A stretch of 64,000 nt of DNA from Zeus faber (GCA_960531495.1 OY482850.1:3307084-3371083), one strand, 5' to 3'; counted from the stretch's first letter, positions 20,140-31,893 are shown. Notes: generated by a model from the sequence alone, not told the origin. Numbers and translations are program-made.

Positions 20140-21560
20140 AGTCAGTCATAGACTGTAGTGAACAGCAAGGTTTTTAACCTACTTTTAAAAGTGCTCAGTG
20201 TGGGGGCCTCTCTCAGGTCCCTGGGTAGGGGAATCCATTTACTTGGGGCATAGATACAGAAGGCAGCCTCCCCTGCTTTAGAGTTGGTACGAGGGATAGT
20301 TAAAAGACCACTGCCTGTGGACCTGAGAGTTCTTGCTGGTCCCTGTATAATTAGCATTTATTTTATATACTGAGGTGCAAGGCCATTTATAGCTTTATAT
20401 ACAAGTAGCAGAATCTTAAAATCAATTGTAGTTCTAACAGGGAGCCAATGTAGAGATCTAAGAACAGGTGTGATGTTTTAGTCCCAGTGAGAACGCGTGC
20501 AGCCACATTTTGTAGCTGCTGCACAGGTGATTTCGGGAGGCCAGTGAATAGGCCATTACAGTAGTCCAATCTACTCATTATGAATGGATGGATTCATTTT
20601 TCAGAGTCTGCTTTGTACAAGAAGCCTCTTAATTTTGAAATGTTTTTTAGATGGTAGAAGGCTGATTTTGTGAAGTTATTGATATGGCTCTAAAACTTAG
20701 ATCGCCATCTATGATTACACCCAGATTTTTGGATTCATTCTTGTTCTCCAGGGACAGAGAACTGAGATGAGCTGCAATTTTCTGTCTTTGAGCCTTTGCA
20801 CCAAAGATGAGTATTTCTGTTTTGTCTTTGTTCAGTCGTAAAAAGTTATTTGACATCCATGCCTTGATATCATTAATACACTGAGTGAGGGAGTGTATGG
20901 GGAGTAGGCCATTGGGAGATAGGGACATGTGCAGTTGTGAATCATCTGCATAATTATAGTAATTTATTTTGTGTTTCTTTACAATATGTGCAAGTGGGAG
21001 CATATAGAGGTTAAACAATAATGGGCCCAGAATCGAACCTTGGGGCACTCCACATGTAATATCCACTTTGTTTGACACAAAAGGTAGGTAGGTTTTGAAC
21101 CAGTTAAGAACCAGGCCAGATAGGCCGACCCATTTTTTTATCTCGCTAATATAATCTGATGGTCAACAGTGTCAAAGGCAGCACTGAGATCCAGGAGCAG
21201 AAGAACAGTTTTTTAGCATCATTGTTTATGTACAGATCATCAAGAACCTTGATAAGTGCAGTTTATGTCCTATGGTGAGGTCGAAAGCCAGATTGATGTG
21301 TCTAAGAGGCTGTTTGAGGTTAGATAGTTGTTAAGCTGAAGGTAAACTGTTTTTTCAAGTATTTTGCTGAGGGATGGCAGGTTGGAAATGGGCCTGTAGT
21401 TGGCAATAACTGTTGCATCGAGATTGCTCTTCTACAGGAGTGGTTTAATGACAACTGTTTCAAATGCTGCAGGAAATATACCTGATTGAAGAGAGCCATT
21501 TAAAAATTCTAATACCTCATATGCTAGGCAGTTAAAAACTGTTTTAAAAAATGTGGTACA
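20140..21560 (-). pseudogene. L2-like LINE copy C, ORF2 relic
   Basis: This is the longest reverse transcriptase stretch of the family. From its 5' side on the minus strand: a KPLLKKSNLDA-type stretch with ANYRPISNLP (about 21440-21380), then LLLLDLSAAFDTVDH (near 21180). PQGSILGPLLFNLYMLPLAH follows, then NYADDSQLHMSLSPNGLL (near 20940), AWMSNNFLRLNKDKTEIL and NLGVIIDGDL. It continues with SRLDYCNGLFTGLPKS, PSKWIPLPRDLREAPTL and FKSRLKTLLF at 20142. Unlike copies A and B, the YADD box and PQGS are both in one frame, but frame changes near 21080, 20660 and 20380 break the gene. The 3' UTR and tail are absent; a CA array abuts the ORF end. Confidence 0.9.
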
Positions 21561-21599
21561 GAGAGGGTCCAGGCAGCAGGTGGAGGACCTGAGCTGACC

Positions 21600-21755
21600 A
21601 ACGACAACTCAACAGTGCCACACGCTTCCACGCTCTTATTTAAGCAGCCGATCCCTCATGCCCTACCTTTTTTGCTGCCTGGTTTGCTATGTTTGCTGTA
21701 CACCTCGCCGGGAGTGATAAGCAGTACAGCCCAGACCACAAACTCAAATGGTGCA
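21600..21755 (-). repeat. dispersed repeat X, copy 1
   Basis: On the minus strand it reads GTACTGCTTATCACTCCCGG and GGTGTACAGCAAACAT, then GGCAGCAAAAAAGGTAGGG, CGGCTGCTTAAATAAGAGCG and TTGAGTTGTC. These words return in the same order at 57985-58265, and the later ones at 37655-37830. It has no coding capacity, and its class is unknown. Confidence 0.65.
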
Positions 21756-21828
21756 TAATAAATAAACATAATAAATTTAAGAGTTACTAATTATTATCAG
21801 TGCTATTCTACTATATTCTACAGTGCTA

Positions 21829-21989
21829 TTTACCTCCTCTCCTAACCTACAATTACTTAGCACTACCTAGCAGTATTTATTGTTACACTAATGTCTCTGT
21901 CGCAATGTAGCTTGAATGTTATTCTCCCTTGTAAGTTGCTTTGGATAAAAGCGTCTGCTAAATGACTAAATGTAAATGTAAATGTATAA
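21829..21989 (+). mobile_element. UnaL2-like LINE tail
   Basis: The same tail as the element at 17990-18459, here on the plus strand: TGTAGCTTGAATGTTATTCTC, then GGATAAAAGCGTCTGC, ending in AAATGTAAATGTAAATG at about 21989. No ORF remains; only the 3' UTR and tail were inserted or kept. Confidence 0.8.
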
Positions 21990-22079
21990 TATATTATGTT
22001 TAATGCACATATTATGCCAGCATACTATAAAATACTTCCCACCACCTGCTAATACAGGGCTCACAGTTTAACATAGTCA

Positions 22080-22235
22080 GCTCTACTAGGGCTGCGTTTA
22101 TGTGTATATAGATTTTATTTGTATTTTTTTAATCTTTTTTTTTAACTTGCACTGGCCCTGTTCTGTCAGCAGAACAGTGCCAGTGCCCCCGCCCCAGGGA
22201 TCAATAAAGTGTTATCTTATCTCACTTGTTTAGGC
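22080..22235 (+). mobile_element. retroposon 3' tail with stem-loop
   Basis: A 16-bp hairpin (22150-22165 and 22170-22185, one mismatch, loop TCAG) is followed by GATCAATAAAGTGTTATCTTATCTC. A stem-loop before an A/T-rich AATAAAG..TATCT tail is usual for fish LINE or SINE ends. The family is not determined. Confidence 0.5.
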
Positions 22236-22490
22236 CCCATCTCTCACTTTCCTCTTCAATACAAACGCCAGCTCCTTGCCAAAAGACGTAACGGCTGCCC
22301 CTAACATCATAGAAAATCTGCAACACAACTTGAACTGACTTGAGGCCGCCTTCAAATTGGCATCTCTCCTTCAATAGCCAGCGTTCTTGGCTCCTAATCC
22401 AACATCATCCAATGTCAAATTCGGGCTGAACGCCGGCGCATCACGTTAAAAATGGTTTGTATGTGAGAGCTTGATGGAGAGTCATGGCCA

Positions 22491-22528
22491 GATAGATAGA
22501 GAGAGAGAGAAAGAGAGAGAGAGAGAGC
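22491..22528. repeat. (GA)n microsatellite
   Basis: GATA then GA repeats with one AAAG break. Confidence 0.9.
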
Positions 22529-22898
22529 AATTCAAAGCAAGATCCAATGTGTCCGAAAAACAGTAAATCGGCAGGGAGTGACAGAGCTGTGGGGTTATCA
22601 CCGCTGTCATACCTTGCTTAAAGAAGACAGATGGTGCGAGCAACAAGAAAGATTAAAAAAAAGGCAGAGAAAGAGAAATGCCACTCTAGGGAAAAAAGGG
22701 GAGATAAAATGAAAGCGAGGGGGAGAGTGAGAAAGAGAGCAGAATAAGAAAGAATAACACTCTGGGAGGACAATTTGAAGAGAAAAAAGGTGCAAGGCTA
22801 TCAGCGCTGTCACATATGGCTAGGAAAGGACAGATAGTGCGGTAAATGGGCAAGCGGGATGTATGGAGTGATGGGAAATCATAGAGGCTGAGACGAGG

Positions 22899-22901
<3 letters not shown>

Positions 22902-22956
<55 letters not shown>
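22902..22956. repeat. (GT)n microsatellite
   Basis: About 27 pure GT units. Confidence 0.95.
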
Positions 22957-22958
<2 letters not shown>

Positions 22959-25839
22959 ACTCAAGGCAGGGGGTTGCCATTACGAAAGGAGAGAAAGGGA
23001 CATTGAAAAACAAGTTATTGTAGATGGGGAGAAGATGAGAGGGTGAGAGAAAGCAAGAGAACAATGGTGGTGCTGGAGCAGTACTTTGGGCCAAATTTCT
23101 GTTTTTCACAGATTAGGGTGTTTGGAGGACAGCCACTTTTCCTTGGAAGTACAAAAAATGTATACTAGTTTGTCTTTCTAATGTCACATCATTTGCTGAT
23201 CTTTCATATAAATGTAGTCCCCCTCCTTCAACCCCCCTGTTTATGTACAAAGCAAATGTTGTTGAATCTGAAGATGAAGGAAGCTCCCTTAAAAACCATG
23301 GGAACTAGTCTCCCTTGTTTTCACCTTCGCCCCTAAACAAATACACAAAGAGTCCCCCTGCCCCTTGGTTTAGGGTCCAGAACAACAATAGCAATTGGGG
23401 ATTTGAAACAGTTTGGCTCACTTAGGTAATGTTTAGTGCGTCAACCCGTCACCAACCTTACAACTCAACCAACAGCTCCAGCTCCAGCTGGTCTGCAAGG
23501 AAGTTCATCTCAGTTCTCCAACGTCAACCCAACCAGCCCTGTTAGGCAAAAATTGCCGAGGAACGCATCATGTCTACAGGCGTTGTGTGCAGCACGTTGA
23601 CACAAGGCTCATGGACTTCATGTTAAAGTGATTTTCCCACAGCTTTTCTGCTTCAGCGCGTCCCTTCATCGTATCTGTTATCTTTCATTAGCCGCCAGCT
23701 ATTGCATTTGCTCTTGTGACTATTTTAAAGTAACGATAGAGTCCTATGGAAGTGTATATTCATTCCTCCCTCTGGTTATGCTTGACCTATTCATCTCCCA
23801 GTGTTTACTGATATAATTTAGTCAGAAGAACTATGCAGACATACGGTTAATGTATTCTGAGAAAGCGTTATTTCAATACATAGTCAAAGCGATTGTTAAA
23901 TCCAAGCAGATGAATCTTTTCTTTTATTATGAAGTTGTGTGTGCATTTTAATGTAAATCTGTCTCTCTTGTGCTGGCTTCAATTCCATACTCATTATTAA
24001 AATAATTCATTTCCATCTGAGACCAGCCTTTAAAACTATAAACTATTACAATGTCAATCCATGGTTAGTACACCCCAGTTAATTATTCTCATATACGCAT
24101 TTAGACCGACACATTCCCAAGTCTTACCATGTAATTTTGATGTATCAAAAGTATCAATCAAATGATACTTTTAGGCTAATTATGCAACATAAATGCATAT
24201 TTGATCCTTGTTGGCCACAAAACCCATACCTCCAACAGGTAACATTTCCACTACACACAAAGAAAGCGCAGCTCGGAACAGGTTTTCCATGTTTGCACCT
24301 GTAAACATGTAGGTGATAATATGTTCTTCAAACTGGCATACTCAAAACCTCATGTTGCAATCGATTACAGTCGTGATCGATCAAGATTTAACTTCACTTT
24401 CCCTGTTCAAATGACAGAGGAAGCAGCTGCAACCTGCTGCCAACCCTGCCTTTGAAACCGTGTTTTAAATTAATGTACTGGATATTCCGTCCATGGCTCA
24501 CAAGCAGAGCGGCTGCTTGCTTCCCCAAAATGCACTGCAGCCATACGGCTGGGAGCCGATGTTGCGCACAATTTTCAAAGTGCAAAAACTTAATGACTGT
24601 AACCTCCAAAATGATAGGTCTTGTGGGGTGTTCCCGGTATGCAGTGGTTAGAACTAGGCTTGGATGATTGGGCGAATGTATCGGCAACCAGCGATTGGCT
24701 GTCCATAGGCGGTTGTTCTTTTTGGGCAATTTTTGTCCTTCTATTTTGCTAATTTAATGACCTGTAAAGCGCAATTCAAAGTGTGCTGAATAGGAACTGG
24801 TATTCCACATCACCACTTTAACCACGCCCGATGCTTTTCTCCTCGTCTGGAGAAATCCTCAAAAACAAGAAATAAATCATCTGAAATCATCGGCAATCTG
24901 AAACAGGCTTTCTCATTTTCTTTCGTTCTTCGGTTCGGTTCAGTTCAGTTCAGATATTGTAGGAACAACGCGGCGGTGCAGAGCACACTCAGATACACCT
25001 GTTACCGGGGTAGGAGGGCCAGTGCTGCAAAGACAGACTGAGACAGTCTTTCTCCGGTTTAAAACCAAAATAATCCCAAATAGGATTGCAGAGGGAGAGG
25101 GAGACAGGGGCTCATGCAGAGGCGCATGCACCGCCCATGCTTAAAAAAACAAAACGCATCTGATTAAAAAGGGGCAGCATGGGGTCCATGGGGCATCAAG
25201 GGGCAAAGTTGCAGGTGCTCGGGCACTCCGCTTCCCCCCTGCACGTGCCTGCCCCTCTATATGAAAATCTTGTGATTATAATAGAGAAATATATAATAAA
25301 TATTATAGAGAACAATTTAGATTTCTTTTGTTTCCTTAGTTTCTTACTTGTATGGAAAATGAAAAACGTAAATCTAACTCAGAGAATTGGAGTGGAATTT
25401 TTTTTAAATTCCTCCTCCAGACAGCGGTGCACCTTGCGTGCACGCTGGTTCCCGGCTCCCATGCCGTGTTTTTATTTTAGATATATTTATTTTCGTTTGC
25501 TTCCCACATGTATGAAATACATTTTTAAACACAACTAAGGGACTGTCCCATTCTGTCCCATTCCAAAAAAAACCTGTTACCCCACTGTCTCATGCCGCGT
25601 CACACTGTCTCCCTGTTGCTTTCTGTTGCAATGGGACTGTGTGTTTTTGTGTAAATGGTTTACGTGTAAATAATAAATCCTGCACTTCTATAACGGGGAG
25701 ACCTCACTTGCCGCACATTACGTGCGTACATTGCATTATTGACATACCCTAGTTAGTACCTACTAAAAGTGGTCCGAGGAAAGATAACCGGTAAACTGAT
25801 GACAGGGTAATGGGCGCCCAAGGCTCATTAATGCATGTG

Positions 25840-26235
25840 GGGAGCTAAGGCTAGCCCGCCTGGCCCGATCCCACAGAAGAGCTACTCTAGCACAAATTGC
25901 TGAAAAAGTTAATACTGGCTATGATAGAAAGGTGTCGGAACACACAATGCATCACAGCTTGCTGTGTATGGGGTTGCCTAGCCACAGCCTAGTCAGAGTG
26001 CCCATGCTGACCCCTGTCCACTGCTGAAAGCGCCTACAATGGGCATGTGAGCGTCAGAGCTGGACCATGAAGCAATGAAAGAAGGTGGCCTGGCTTGATG
26101 AATCACATTGTCTTCTATTTCATGTGGCTGGCCGGGGTTAGGGTCCAATCTGATCGAGCATCTGTTGGATGTGCTGGAACGATAAGCCTGATCCATGGGA
26201 GCCCCACCTCACAACTTACAGGACTTAAAGTGGGA
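25840..26235 (+). pseudogene. internally deleted Tc1/mariner transposase
   Basis: Plus-strand reading, with stops, gives the second DNA-binding part (ARPGPIPQKSYSSTNC; then THNASQLAVYG) and the first catalytic box WLDESHCLLFHVAGR at about 26090-26135. It then jumps straight to SNLIEHLLDVLER, equivalent to the NPIEHLWDVLD box with the third catalytic Glu. MGAPPHNLQDLK follows. About 100 codons, including the second catalytic Asp, are missing at about 26140. The copy is dead but both neighbours of the joint are easily recognised. Confidence 0.8.
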
Positions 26236-27473
26236 GCCACTAAAAGAAGGCTGTCCAAGCCCTGTCTGCTGACAGTCGCGTAGCAACAGATTCCCAGTCA
26301 GTTCCCAGCTGATAACCATGCGGCTCCCAGTTGGCTGGGAGTCCCCTTCCTTCTGATGTGTCCTGACAGGGCATGTGTAATTCAAACTGTAAACACACTG
26401 ATTCATTCAACTGCAGTGTGTCATAATGAGATGGCGCTAACTTCACAAAAACACGTTCACATTTTAGAGCAAGATTTCAGTGGACCTGAGATATTTGAAC
26501 CCCGATCAAATGTCACCTTCAGAGTTCAACTGCTTTTTTTTGTCATATGAATAAGAACATGGTCTTTATGATTCTGAGATCTTATCTACATGTTGCACAG
26601 CTTTTCAATTTCAAAATAGAAGCTATTTTCTCTTTTTTCTTAGGTATATGTAATTATAGTTTCAAGTTTATTGTGAAATACTTGATAACAATACAAGCAT
26701 CATTACCAGTACTGGGATTCTTAGTTGAGAGAGCCAACTCAACTTTACATAAGAAGTAAAGTTAGGGCATAGTAGTGATTCAAAAAAACAGTATTTAAAA
26801 CATAATTTAAAGAGTATTTAAAATTAGTATTTAAAAACAATATTTCAGAAATCTAAAATGCAAAGAAGTGAGTTAATTAGTACAATTTATAAAAGGATTT
26901 ACCTAAAAGAAAGATAAAGTGTGATATAGAGAATAACAATAGTGATAGTGAATAGTGTCAACTTGATAGTAGAGATCTTAAATAGCCGTGGGCCGCAACA
27001 ACCGGGTGTAATATTGAATGGTAAGATAGACACTCGTTGTAAGACAAACACTGCAATGTACTACAAAGAGGTAACACAAAACAGGTACGCAATGCATTAA
27101 AGTGACTAGTGATAGATGATATAAACAGCAATTTCCTTCTTTTTAAAGTGGCCAAGTGTGTGGATTTATAGGTTCTAGTCTTTGGTCTTTTGATTTAAAA
27201 ATAAAGATCTTTAAACTATCAAACTATTTTACTTTAAATAATTGTGAAATATTGCAACAAATTTCTGCATTTGCACCTCTCTCTCAGAGAAACTGCCCCC
27301 CGCGCCCCCCCATTTAACAGATTAATTTAGCAAATTCCAAAAGCAACAAAGATAAATGAACCGAACACTTGTTTTTCAAATGTTAGCACCGTTTTTCAAC
27401 TTCTTGGTTTTTATTTACAAATTCATTTAATTATCCATTTTTTTTGAGCTGCATGCAATGATAAGTCAATGAA
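26236..27473. other. AT-rich DNA
   Basis: No gene or known repeat recognised. CAGTTCCCAGCTG-like words at 26290-26345 form weak inverted matches only. Confidence 0.55.
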
Positions 27474-27482
27474 AAGATGAGA

Positions 27483-27863
27483 ACCATGGCGGAATTGAGC
27501 GCTTCCAGGACACACGTCAAAGAGGGCAACGCTGCCCACATCAGTGTCCCACAAACAGTTTGGACCTCCAAATATTCGGAGCGAGCTAACTGGGAAGTCT
27601 TCCATGCCCAGTTCAAACTATTAGCACATGCATGGGCCTGGAATAATGAACAGAGGGCACTTCCACTGATGATTTGCTTAACTGACAATGCTTTATCGTG
27701 CCTTCTATTACTCAGCCCAGGAGAGACACAACTATGGGGCTTTAGTCGGGGCTCTGCACCGTCATTTTGGCGAAAATATGGGACAGAGTCTGCTGTGCTC
27801 CGAACTGAACAACCGGCGCAGACAGCCAAATTAATCATTATGGACATTGGCAAATTACATTGA
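27483..27863 (+). pseudogene. gypsy gag (capsid) relic
   Basis: Starts MAELSASRTHVKEG. Capsid-like blocks are WEVFHAQFKLLAHAWAW, LPLMICLTDNALSCLLLLS and EQPAQTAKLIIMDIGKL. It ends at a stop after codon 127; the later part of gag and the zinc knuckle are lost, since the next frame moves quickly to protease-like sequence. ATG choice: 27483 rather than 27477, because homologous proteins of this type begin close to it; this is uncertain. Confidence 0.75.
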
Positions 27864-28258
27864 GGGACTCACTCGTAGGACGTATGCACACGCCACCTGA
27901 CATACAAGGGGAGCTCTCCAGGGAACAATTCTTCCAAGCACCACTGACCGGGGAAAATACTGTGTGCCATCCAGTGTTGGTCACGACTGTTGAAGACCCC
28001 TGTATCCTCAGGTCGGCTATTTTGAGGGAGTTAGGTTGTGTCGTGGACTTTGGAAAAGGGATCATGCAGTTCCCTGGCGGCTGTACAATCCGCATAACCC
28101 CCAGGCCAATTTACCACACCCCATCTCCAGCTCTTACCGCAGTGATGTCAGTCATCAAGGATCCATTGGTCGCCGCTAGCGCGCACGCCACGGTAGAGCC
28201 TGCTCCCCCCCCTCACCCACCACACACTGGCACCCCACCTTGTCATGTGCCCCCCTGA
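27864..28258 (+). pseudogene. gypsy gag end / protease remnant
   Basis: An open frame from 27860 gives the last capsid words (YKG- or DIQGELSREQFFQAPL), then passes to PVLVTTVEDPCILRSA, LRELGCVVDFGKG and MQFPGGCTI. The latter are the segment between protease and reverse transcriptase. The protease active site (DTG type) is not present, so a deletion joins the two parts near 27960. A proline-rich linker follows to 28258. Confidence 0.7.
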
Positions 28259-29175
28259 GAACACGATCAGACCCCCTGAGACGAGGGAGGAAGGCAGACT
28301 GGCTGCTATTAGAGCACTATGGGGAAGGAACTGTGAGAGTCTTAGTTCAGAGGAACAGAACCAGCTGTGGGAGGTGTTGTCTGATTTAAAATACATTTTG
28401 CCCGAAGTGAAGACGACGTGGGTCACAGATCAAAACATCGTCAAATGGGATGCAAGGTCAATAAGGATGAGGGCCCGTCACCTTCCACTGGCCCGTAAGG
28501 TGGCAGCAGATCTAGCCCTGTTGGAGATGCAACAGGTAGGTATCATTGAACCCTCTGCAAGCCCCTGGGCCTCCCCAGTAATGATGGCCCCAAAGAAAAC
28601 ACAAGGGAGAGGTGTTGTGGGGATTTTAGGCCACTCAACGAGGTAACCAAGAAGGACGTGTACACCCTGCCTCGTATCGATGAAACACTGAATGCTGTGG
28701 CAGGGTCTTCGTGTTTTTCAGCTCTGGACCTATGAAGCGGCTACTGCAGGTGCCCCTTTCCCCTGTTGCCCGGCTCAAAACAGCATTCACCACAAATAAG
28801 GGTCTGTGGCAGTTTCGGGTACTCCCTTTTGGCCTATGCAATGCCCCCGCCACTTTTGAGAGGCTCATGGACCAGGTGTGTGTCGTATACATGGACAGCA
28901 TCCTGGTCCATGGAGGGTCTTTCCAAGCAGCTCTGGATACCCTGAGGTGCATCTTGGAAAGACTGGCAGCTGCTGGGATGAAGCTCCACCCACAAAAGTG
29001 TCGCTTCATGCAGAGAGAGATCACGTTCCTGGGTCACCAGCTCAGAGGGGAGGGAAACACAGTGACGAACAAGGTCCAGGCAGTGAAAGAGTGGCCCACC
29101 CCCACAGACATACGGCAGCTTAAGAGCTTCCTCGGACTAGCATCATACTGTCAGAGGTTTGTGAGGGGATTTTTC
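28245..29175 (+). pseudogene. gypsy reverse transcriptase, dead
   Basis: The N-part in the first frame has IRMRARHLPLARKVAADLAL and GIIEPSASPWASPVMMAPKK. It changes frame near 28635 (RPLNEVTKKDVYTLPRIDE, then FSALDL and stop) and again near 28730. The palm then reads AFTTNKGLWQFRVLPFGLCN and APATFERLMDQV. The catalytic box, usually YxDD, is YMDS at 28888-28899, so the last Asp is replaced, and sequence before it is shortened. FLGHQLRGEG and LKSFLGLASYCQRFV finish the domain and connection. Loss of Asp plus the frame changes leave it inactive. Confidence 0.88.
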
Positions 29176-29560
29176 TGTCTGACTGTTCCAGTCTTTTGCC
29201 TACTGCCAGAGGGCAGAGAGTTTGCATGGAGTGTCAGGCTGCTTTCAGTGCATTGCAAAGGGCCTTGGTGTTGGCCCCAGTACCCCCCCACCCCCCACCC
29301 CTGACCCTGCCCTACCCTTTATCCTGGACACAGATGCCAATAGCGTGGGCAACGGCGCAGTGCTGGGTCAGGTATGGCATGGCAGGGAGGAGAGAGTAGT
29401 GGCATACCATAGTAGGACATTCTCTAAAGCAGAACACAGCTACTGTGTCACTCGATGGGAGCTGCTTGCAGTAGTCTGCGCCATACTTCACTTTAAGTAG
29501 AGGCCTGCCGTTCACCGTGATGACCGATCACTCAGGAAGTTCGAGAGTGGGAACCGGGTC
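29176..29560 (+). pseudogene. gypsy RNase H relic
   Basis: The reading begins in one frame and moves to another near 29222. PFILDTDANSVGNGAVLGQV holds the first catalytic Asp, and VVAYHSRTFSKAEHSYCV with WELLAVVCAILHFK holds the Glu. A TAG follows HFK. FTVMTDHSG with the next Asp then appears in a different frame near 29512-29540, after which homology stops. Confidence 0.82.
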
Positions 29561-29654
29561 TATCAGAACAGGCAGCCGGAAACTTGCTCTAGGTTGTTGA
29601 TGCAGCAGAGTGGAGGCTGCGGCAGGGAGAGGACATGGACCTTAAGCCTGTGTT

Positions 29655-30928
29655 GTGTTGGGTGAAGGAGCAGAAGAAACCTCCATAGGTTGCAGCTACC
29701 TCACAAACCACCCAAGGGCTGTGGTCCGTGTTCGAGGCCCTACGTTTCCAAGATGGTGTATTGCAGAGGGAGTGGAAGGAGCCAGCTACAGGGGAAATAA
29801 GGTGGCAAGTGGGGGTACCCACAGCCCTAAAGTTAATAGTGCTCCACTCCATAGACGGGCCGCGAGGGACGGTCATTTTGGGGTGACCAAAACCCTCCGC
29901 CATCTGCACACGGGATTTTATTGGGGGCAACACAAAAGGGACGTGATATATTTTTCCCGCCACTGCGACAGCTGCACAGCTCAGAAGGGCCCCTTGGACC
30001 GATCAGAAGCCCACCTACAACAGTTCCCGGGGTGGGCTCAGTTCTGGGCCCATTTCCCCATACCAAAATAGGCAACAGGTACATCCCCACAGCCATGGAA
30101 TACTTCGCAAAATGTCCAGAGATGTACACTCTGCCAGACCAGTAGAAAGAGACCATATCAGGAGCTCTAGTCCAAGGCATGCTCAGTCGGTTTGGGACAA
30201 TTCACACTAACTAGAGTAGGAATTTTGAATCCTGTGTGTTCGCTGCCATGTGTGACAGATTAGGCTCTCGCAAAACCCGCACTGCATCCCTGCATCTTCA
30301 AAGTGATGGTCTCGTTGAAAGGTTCAATCGGACTGTGGCAGAGCAGCTCGTCATGGTCACAGCCAAACACCAGCAGGGATGGGACCAACACCTTCTCCTT
30401 GTCCTGATGGCTTACCGGTCTGCTGTCCAGGACTCAACATCCTGGACATCTCTTCGCCAGGAATCAGCTTCTGCAGAAGGAAGAAGAGGAGCTACGACAT
30501 TCGGGCCTAGGGGCGGCACTTCGGAACAGGGGAGTTTGTATGGGTGTATAGTCCCTAAAGGAAGAAAGGACGGTGTCCAAAACTTGACAGCAAGTGAGTG
30601 GGGCCCTGGAGAATCCTGGAAAGACTGGGGGGGTGGTGTACAGGGAGCATATGCCATCCAGGGGAAGGATCATAGCGCTCCGCCAGACAGAGCAGCCCCT
30701 TACCGGGGCACTGCAGTCCCCAGCCGAGCCATAGCCAAGTCAACTCCTCCCGCTGACACCCCTGAGAGAAGTGCCCCTACAACCCACAGTCAGTGACTGT
30801 TTCCTCTGCGCCCCAATCTCCCTCACCTCGGCACTCTGTTTGGTCTCCCGGTCCCGGGAACCTGAGAGCCTCCCACTGTGCACCAAGGCATAGGACGCCC
30901 CCCAGCCACCTGAGAGATTTGGTTTGAG
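29655..30928 (+). pseudogene. gypsy integrase relic
   Basis: The zinc-binding start is AARDGHFGVTKTLRHLHTGF, then YWGQHKRDV and HCDSCTAQKGP (HHCC type, 29859-30000). The first catalytic Asp (normally a VDVLGPFP-type box) is lost by a small deletion: the sequence reads GVGSVLGPFP. The second is changed: IHTN then a stop (Asn codon 30209-30211, TAG 30212-30214). The Glu is present in DGLVERFNRTVAEQL (near 30308-30352). AYRSAVQDSTSW follows, then degraded C-terminal sequence and a final RPPSHLRDLV with stop near 30928. Confidence 0.85.
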
Positions 30929-30969
30929 ACTGATGCCTGGGGGGCGTGGACTCTTTTGCACTTTATTTC

Positions 30970-31000
30970 AATAAATGTGTAATAATAAAAAAAAAAAAAA
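30970..31000 (+). terminator. poly(A) signal and A-tract after gypsy pol
   Basis: AATAAA at 30970-30975 and a 14-base A-run at 30987-31000, 12 bases apart. This looks like the cleaved, tailed end of an mRNA copied back into DNA. Confidence 0.55.
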
Positions 31001-31893
31001 GTCACAGTCTTGAGCAAGGAACTTTGTAAGGTGTGAGGATTTTAATCACATTGCATGCGTTGGAGACTTGTTATGGTTGTTAGAATGTGTTGTATGGCGG
31101 GCGGTTCCAAATCTCACGAGAAAGGGGGAGAGAAGATAGGGAGTGTTGGATGAATTGTGCACAGTTCTACGGGCATGTTATGGCCCGGACAAAGACCTGG
31201 AAGGAACAATAAACCCCAGTCAGTTATATCCACCGAGTGGGTTCTTCTGCTGATCAGAGCGTTATAATAGCATTTCATGTTAAAAAGGCTTGCTTGTCTT
31301 AGCAACATGCTCAGGACAACAGAATAAGAGCCAGAGCGGCTTCTTAATTGTGAAAATGCCATTAAATACATTTTGATAAAGAGTATTTTCTGTTTCTGTT
31401 CTCAATAATAAAATAATAGTAAGGCTATATTTCGATGCACTACATTTCAAATATAAGAATCATTCTTTTCTGTGAAATTTTAGAAAATACAGAAAACGAT
31501 TAATTCATCGTGGTTAATCACACAAATACCATGCGATTACTCACAATAAATTATTTTTATCATTTGGCAGCCCTTGTTTCTTCACAAAATAAGTTACATC
31601 ATAATTTGGGAGCAAGGACTGTGAATCCACGCTAATTTCTATATTTTTGCGAATTGAGACCCGCCCATTCTAGCCCATTTCTTGCCATTTTACAAAAAAA
31701 TGGTGTGGGCTGTAGAGTGAGGCTCAGACCATTGGATGTAATTACTATTTACAGAAATTAAAAGTGTTAAAATATCCATTTAAGGCATAAATATTATAAG
31801 ATATAAATAACTTTTCCACATTAATTTCAAAGCCCGATGCTTCCAATCCCGACAGCATACGTTAGCATGAGCTGTGTTAGCTTCCTGCGCTAC
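31001..31893. other. AT-rich DNA, probable agbl1 intron or 3' flank
   Basis: No coding sequence recognised on either strand. It lies directly after the last agbl1 exon seen. Confidence 0.6.

Larger units (their letters stand above)
22236..25835. other. unique DNA with two microsatellites
   Basis: No gene recognised. Frames at 22607-23109 and 24394-24729 lack motifs. A GA run lies at 22491-22528 and a GT run at 22902-22956. The region near 24900-25150 has short GGTTCAGTTCAG words only. Confidence 0.6.
27474..31000 (+). mobile_element. degenerate Ty3/gypsy element with poly(A) end
   Basis: The gene order is gag, protease, reverse transcriptase, RNase H, integrase, as in Ty3/gypsy. All genes are broken and shortened. 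No LTR pair is found around it. The pol end (RDLV then stop near 30928) is followed within about 75 bp by an AATAAA (30970-30975) and an A-run (30987-31000). This suggests either a heavily deleted 3' LTR or a copy made from a polyadenylated RNA by LINE machinery. Confidence 0.85.

Noticed and set aside
24590-24665. Possible tRNA-like or SINE head (GGTATGCAGTGGTTAGAAC)
   Set aside because: No convincing pair of A and B boxes and no cloverleaf.
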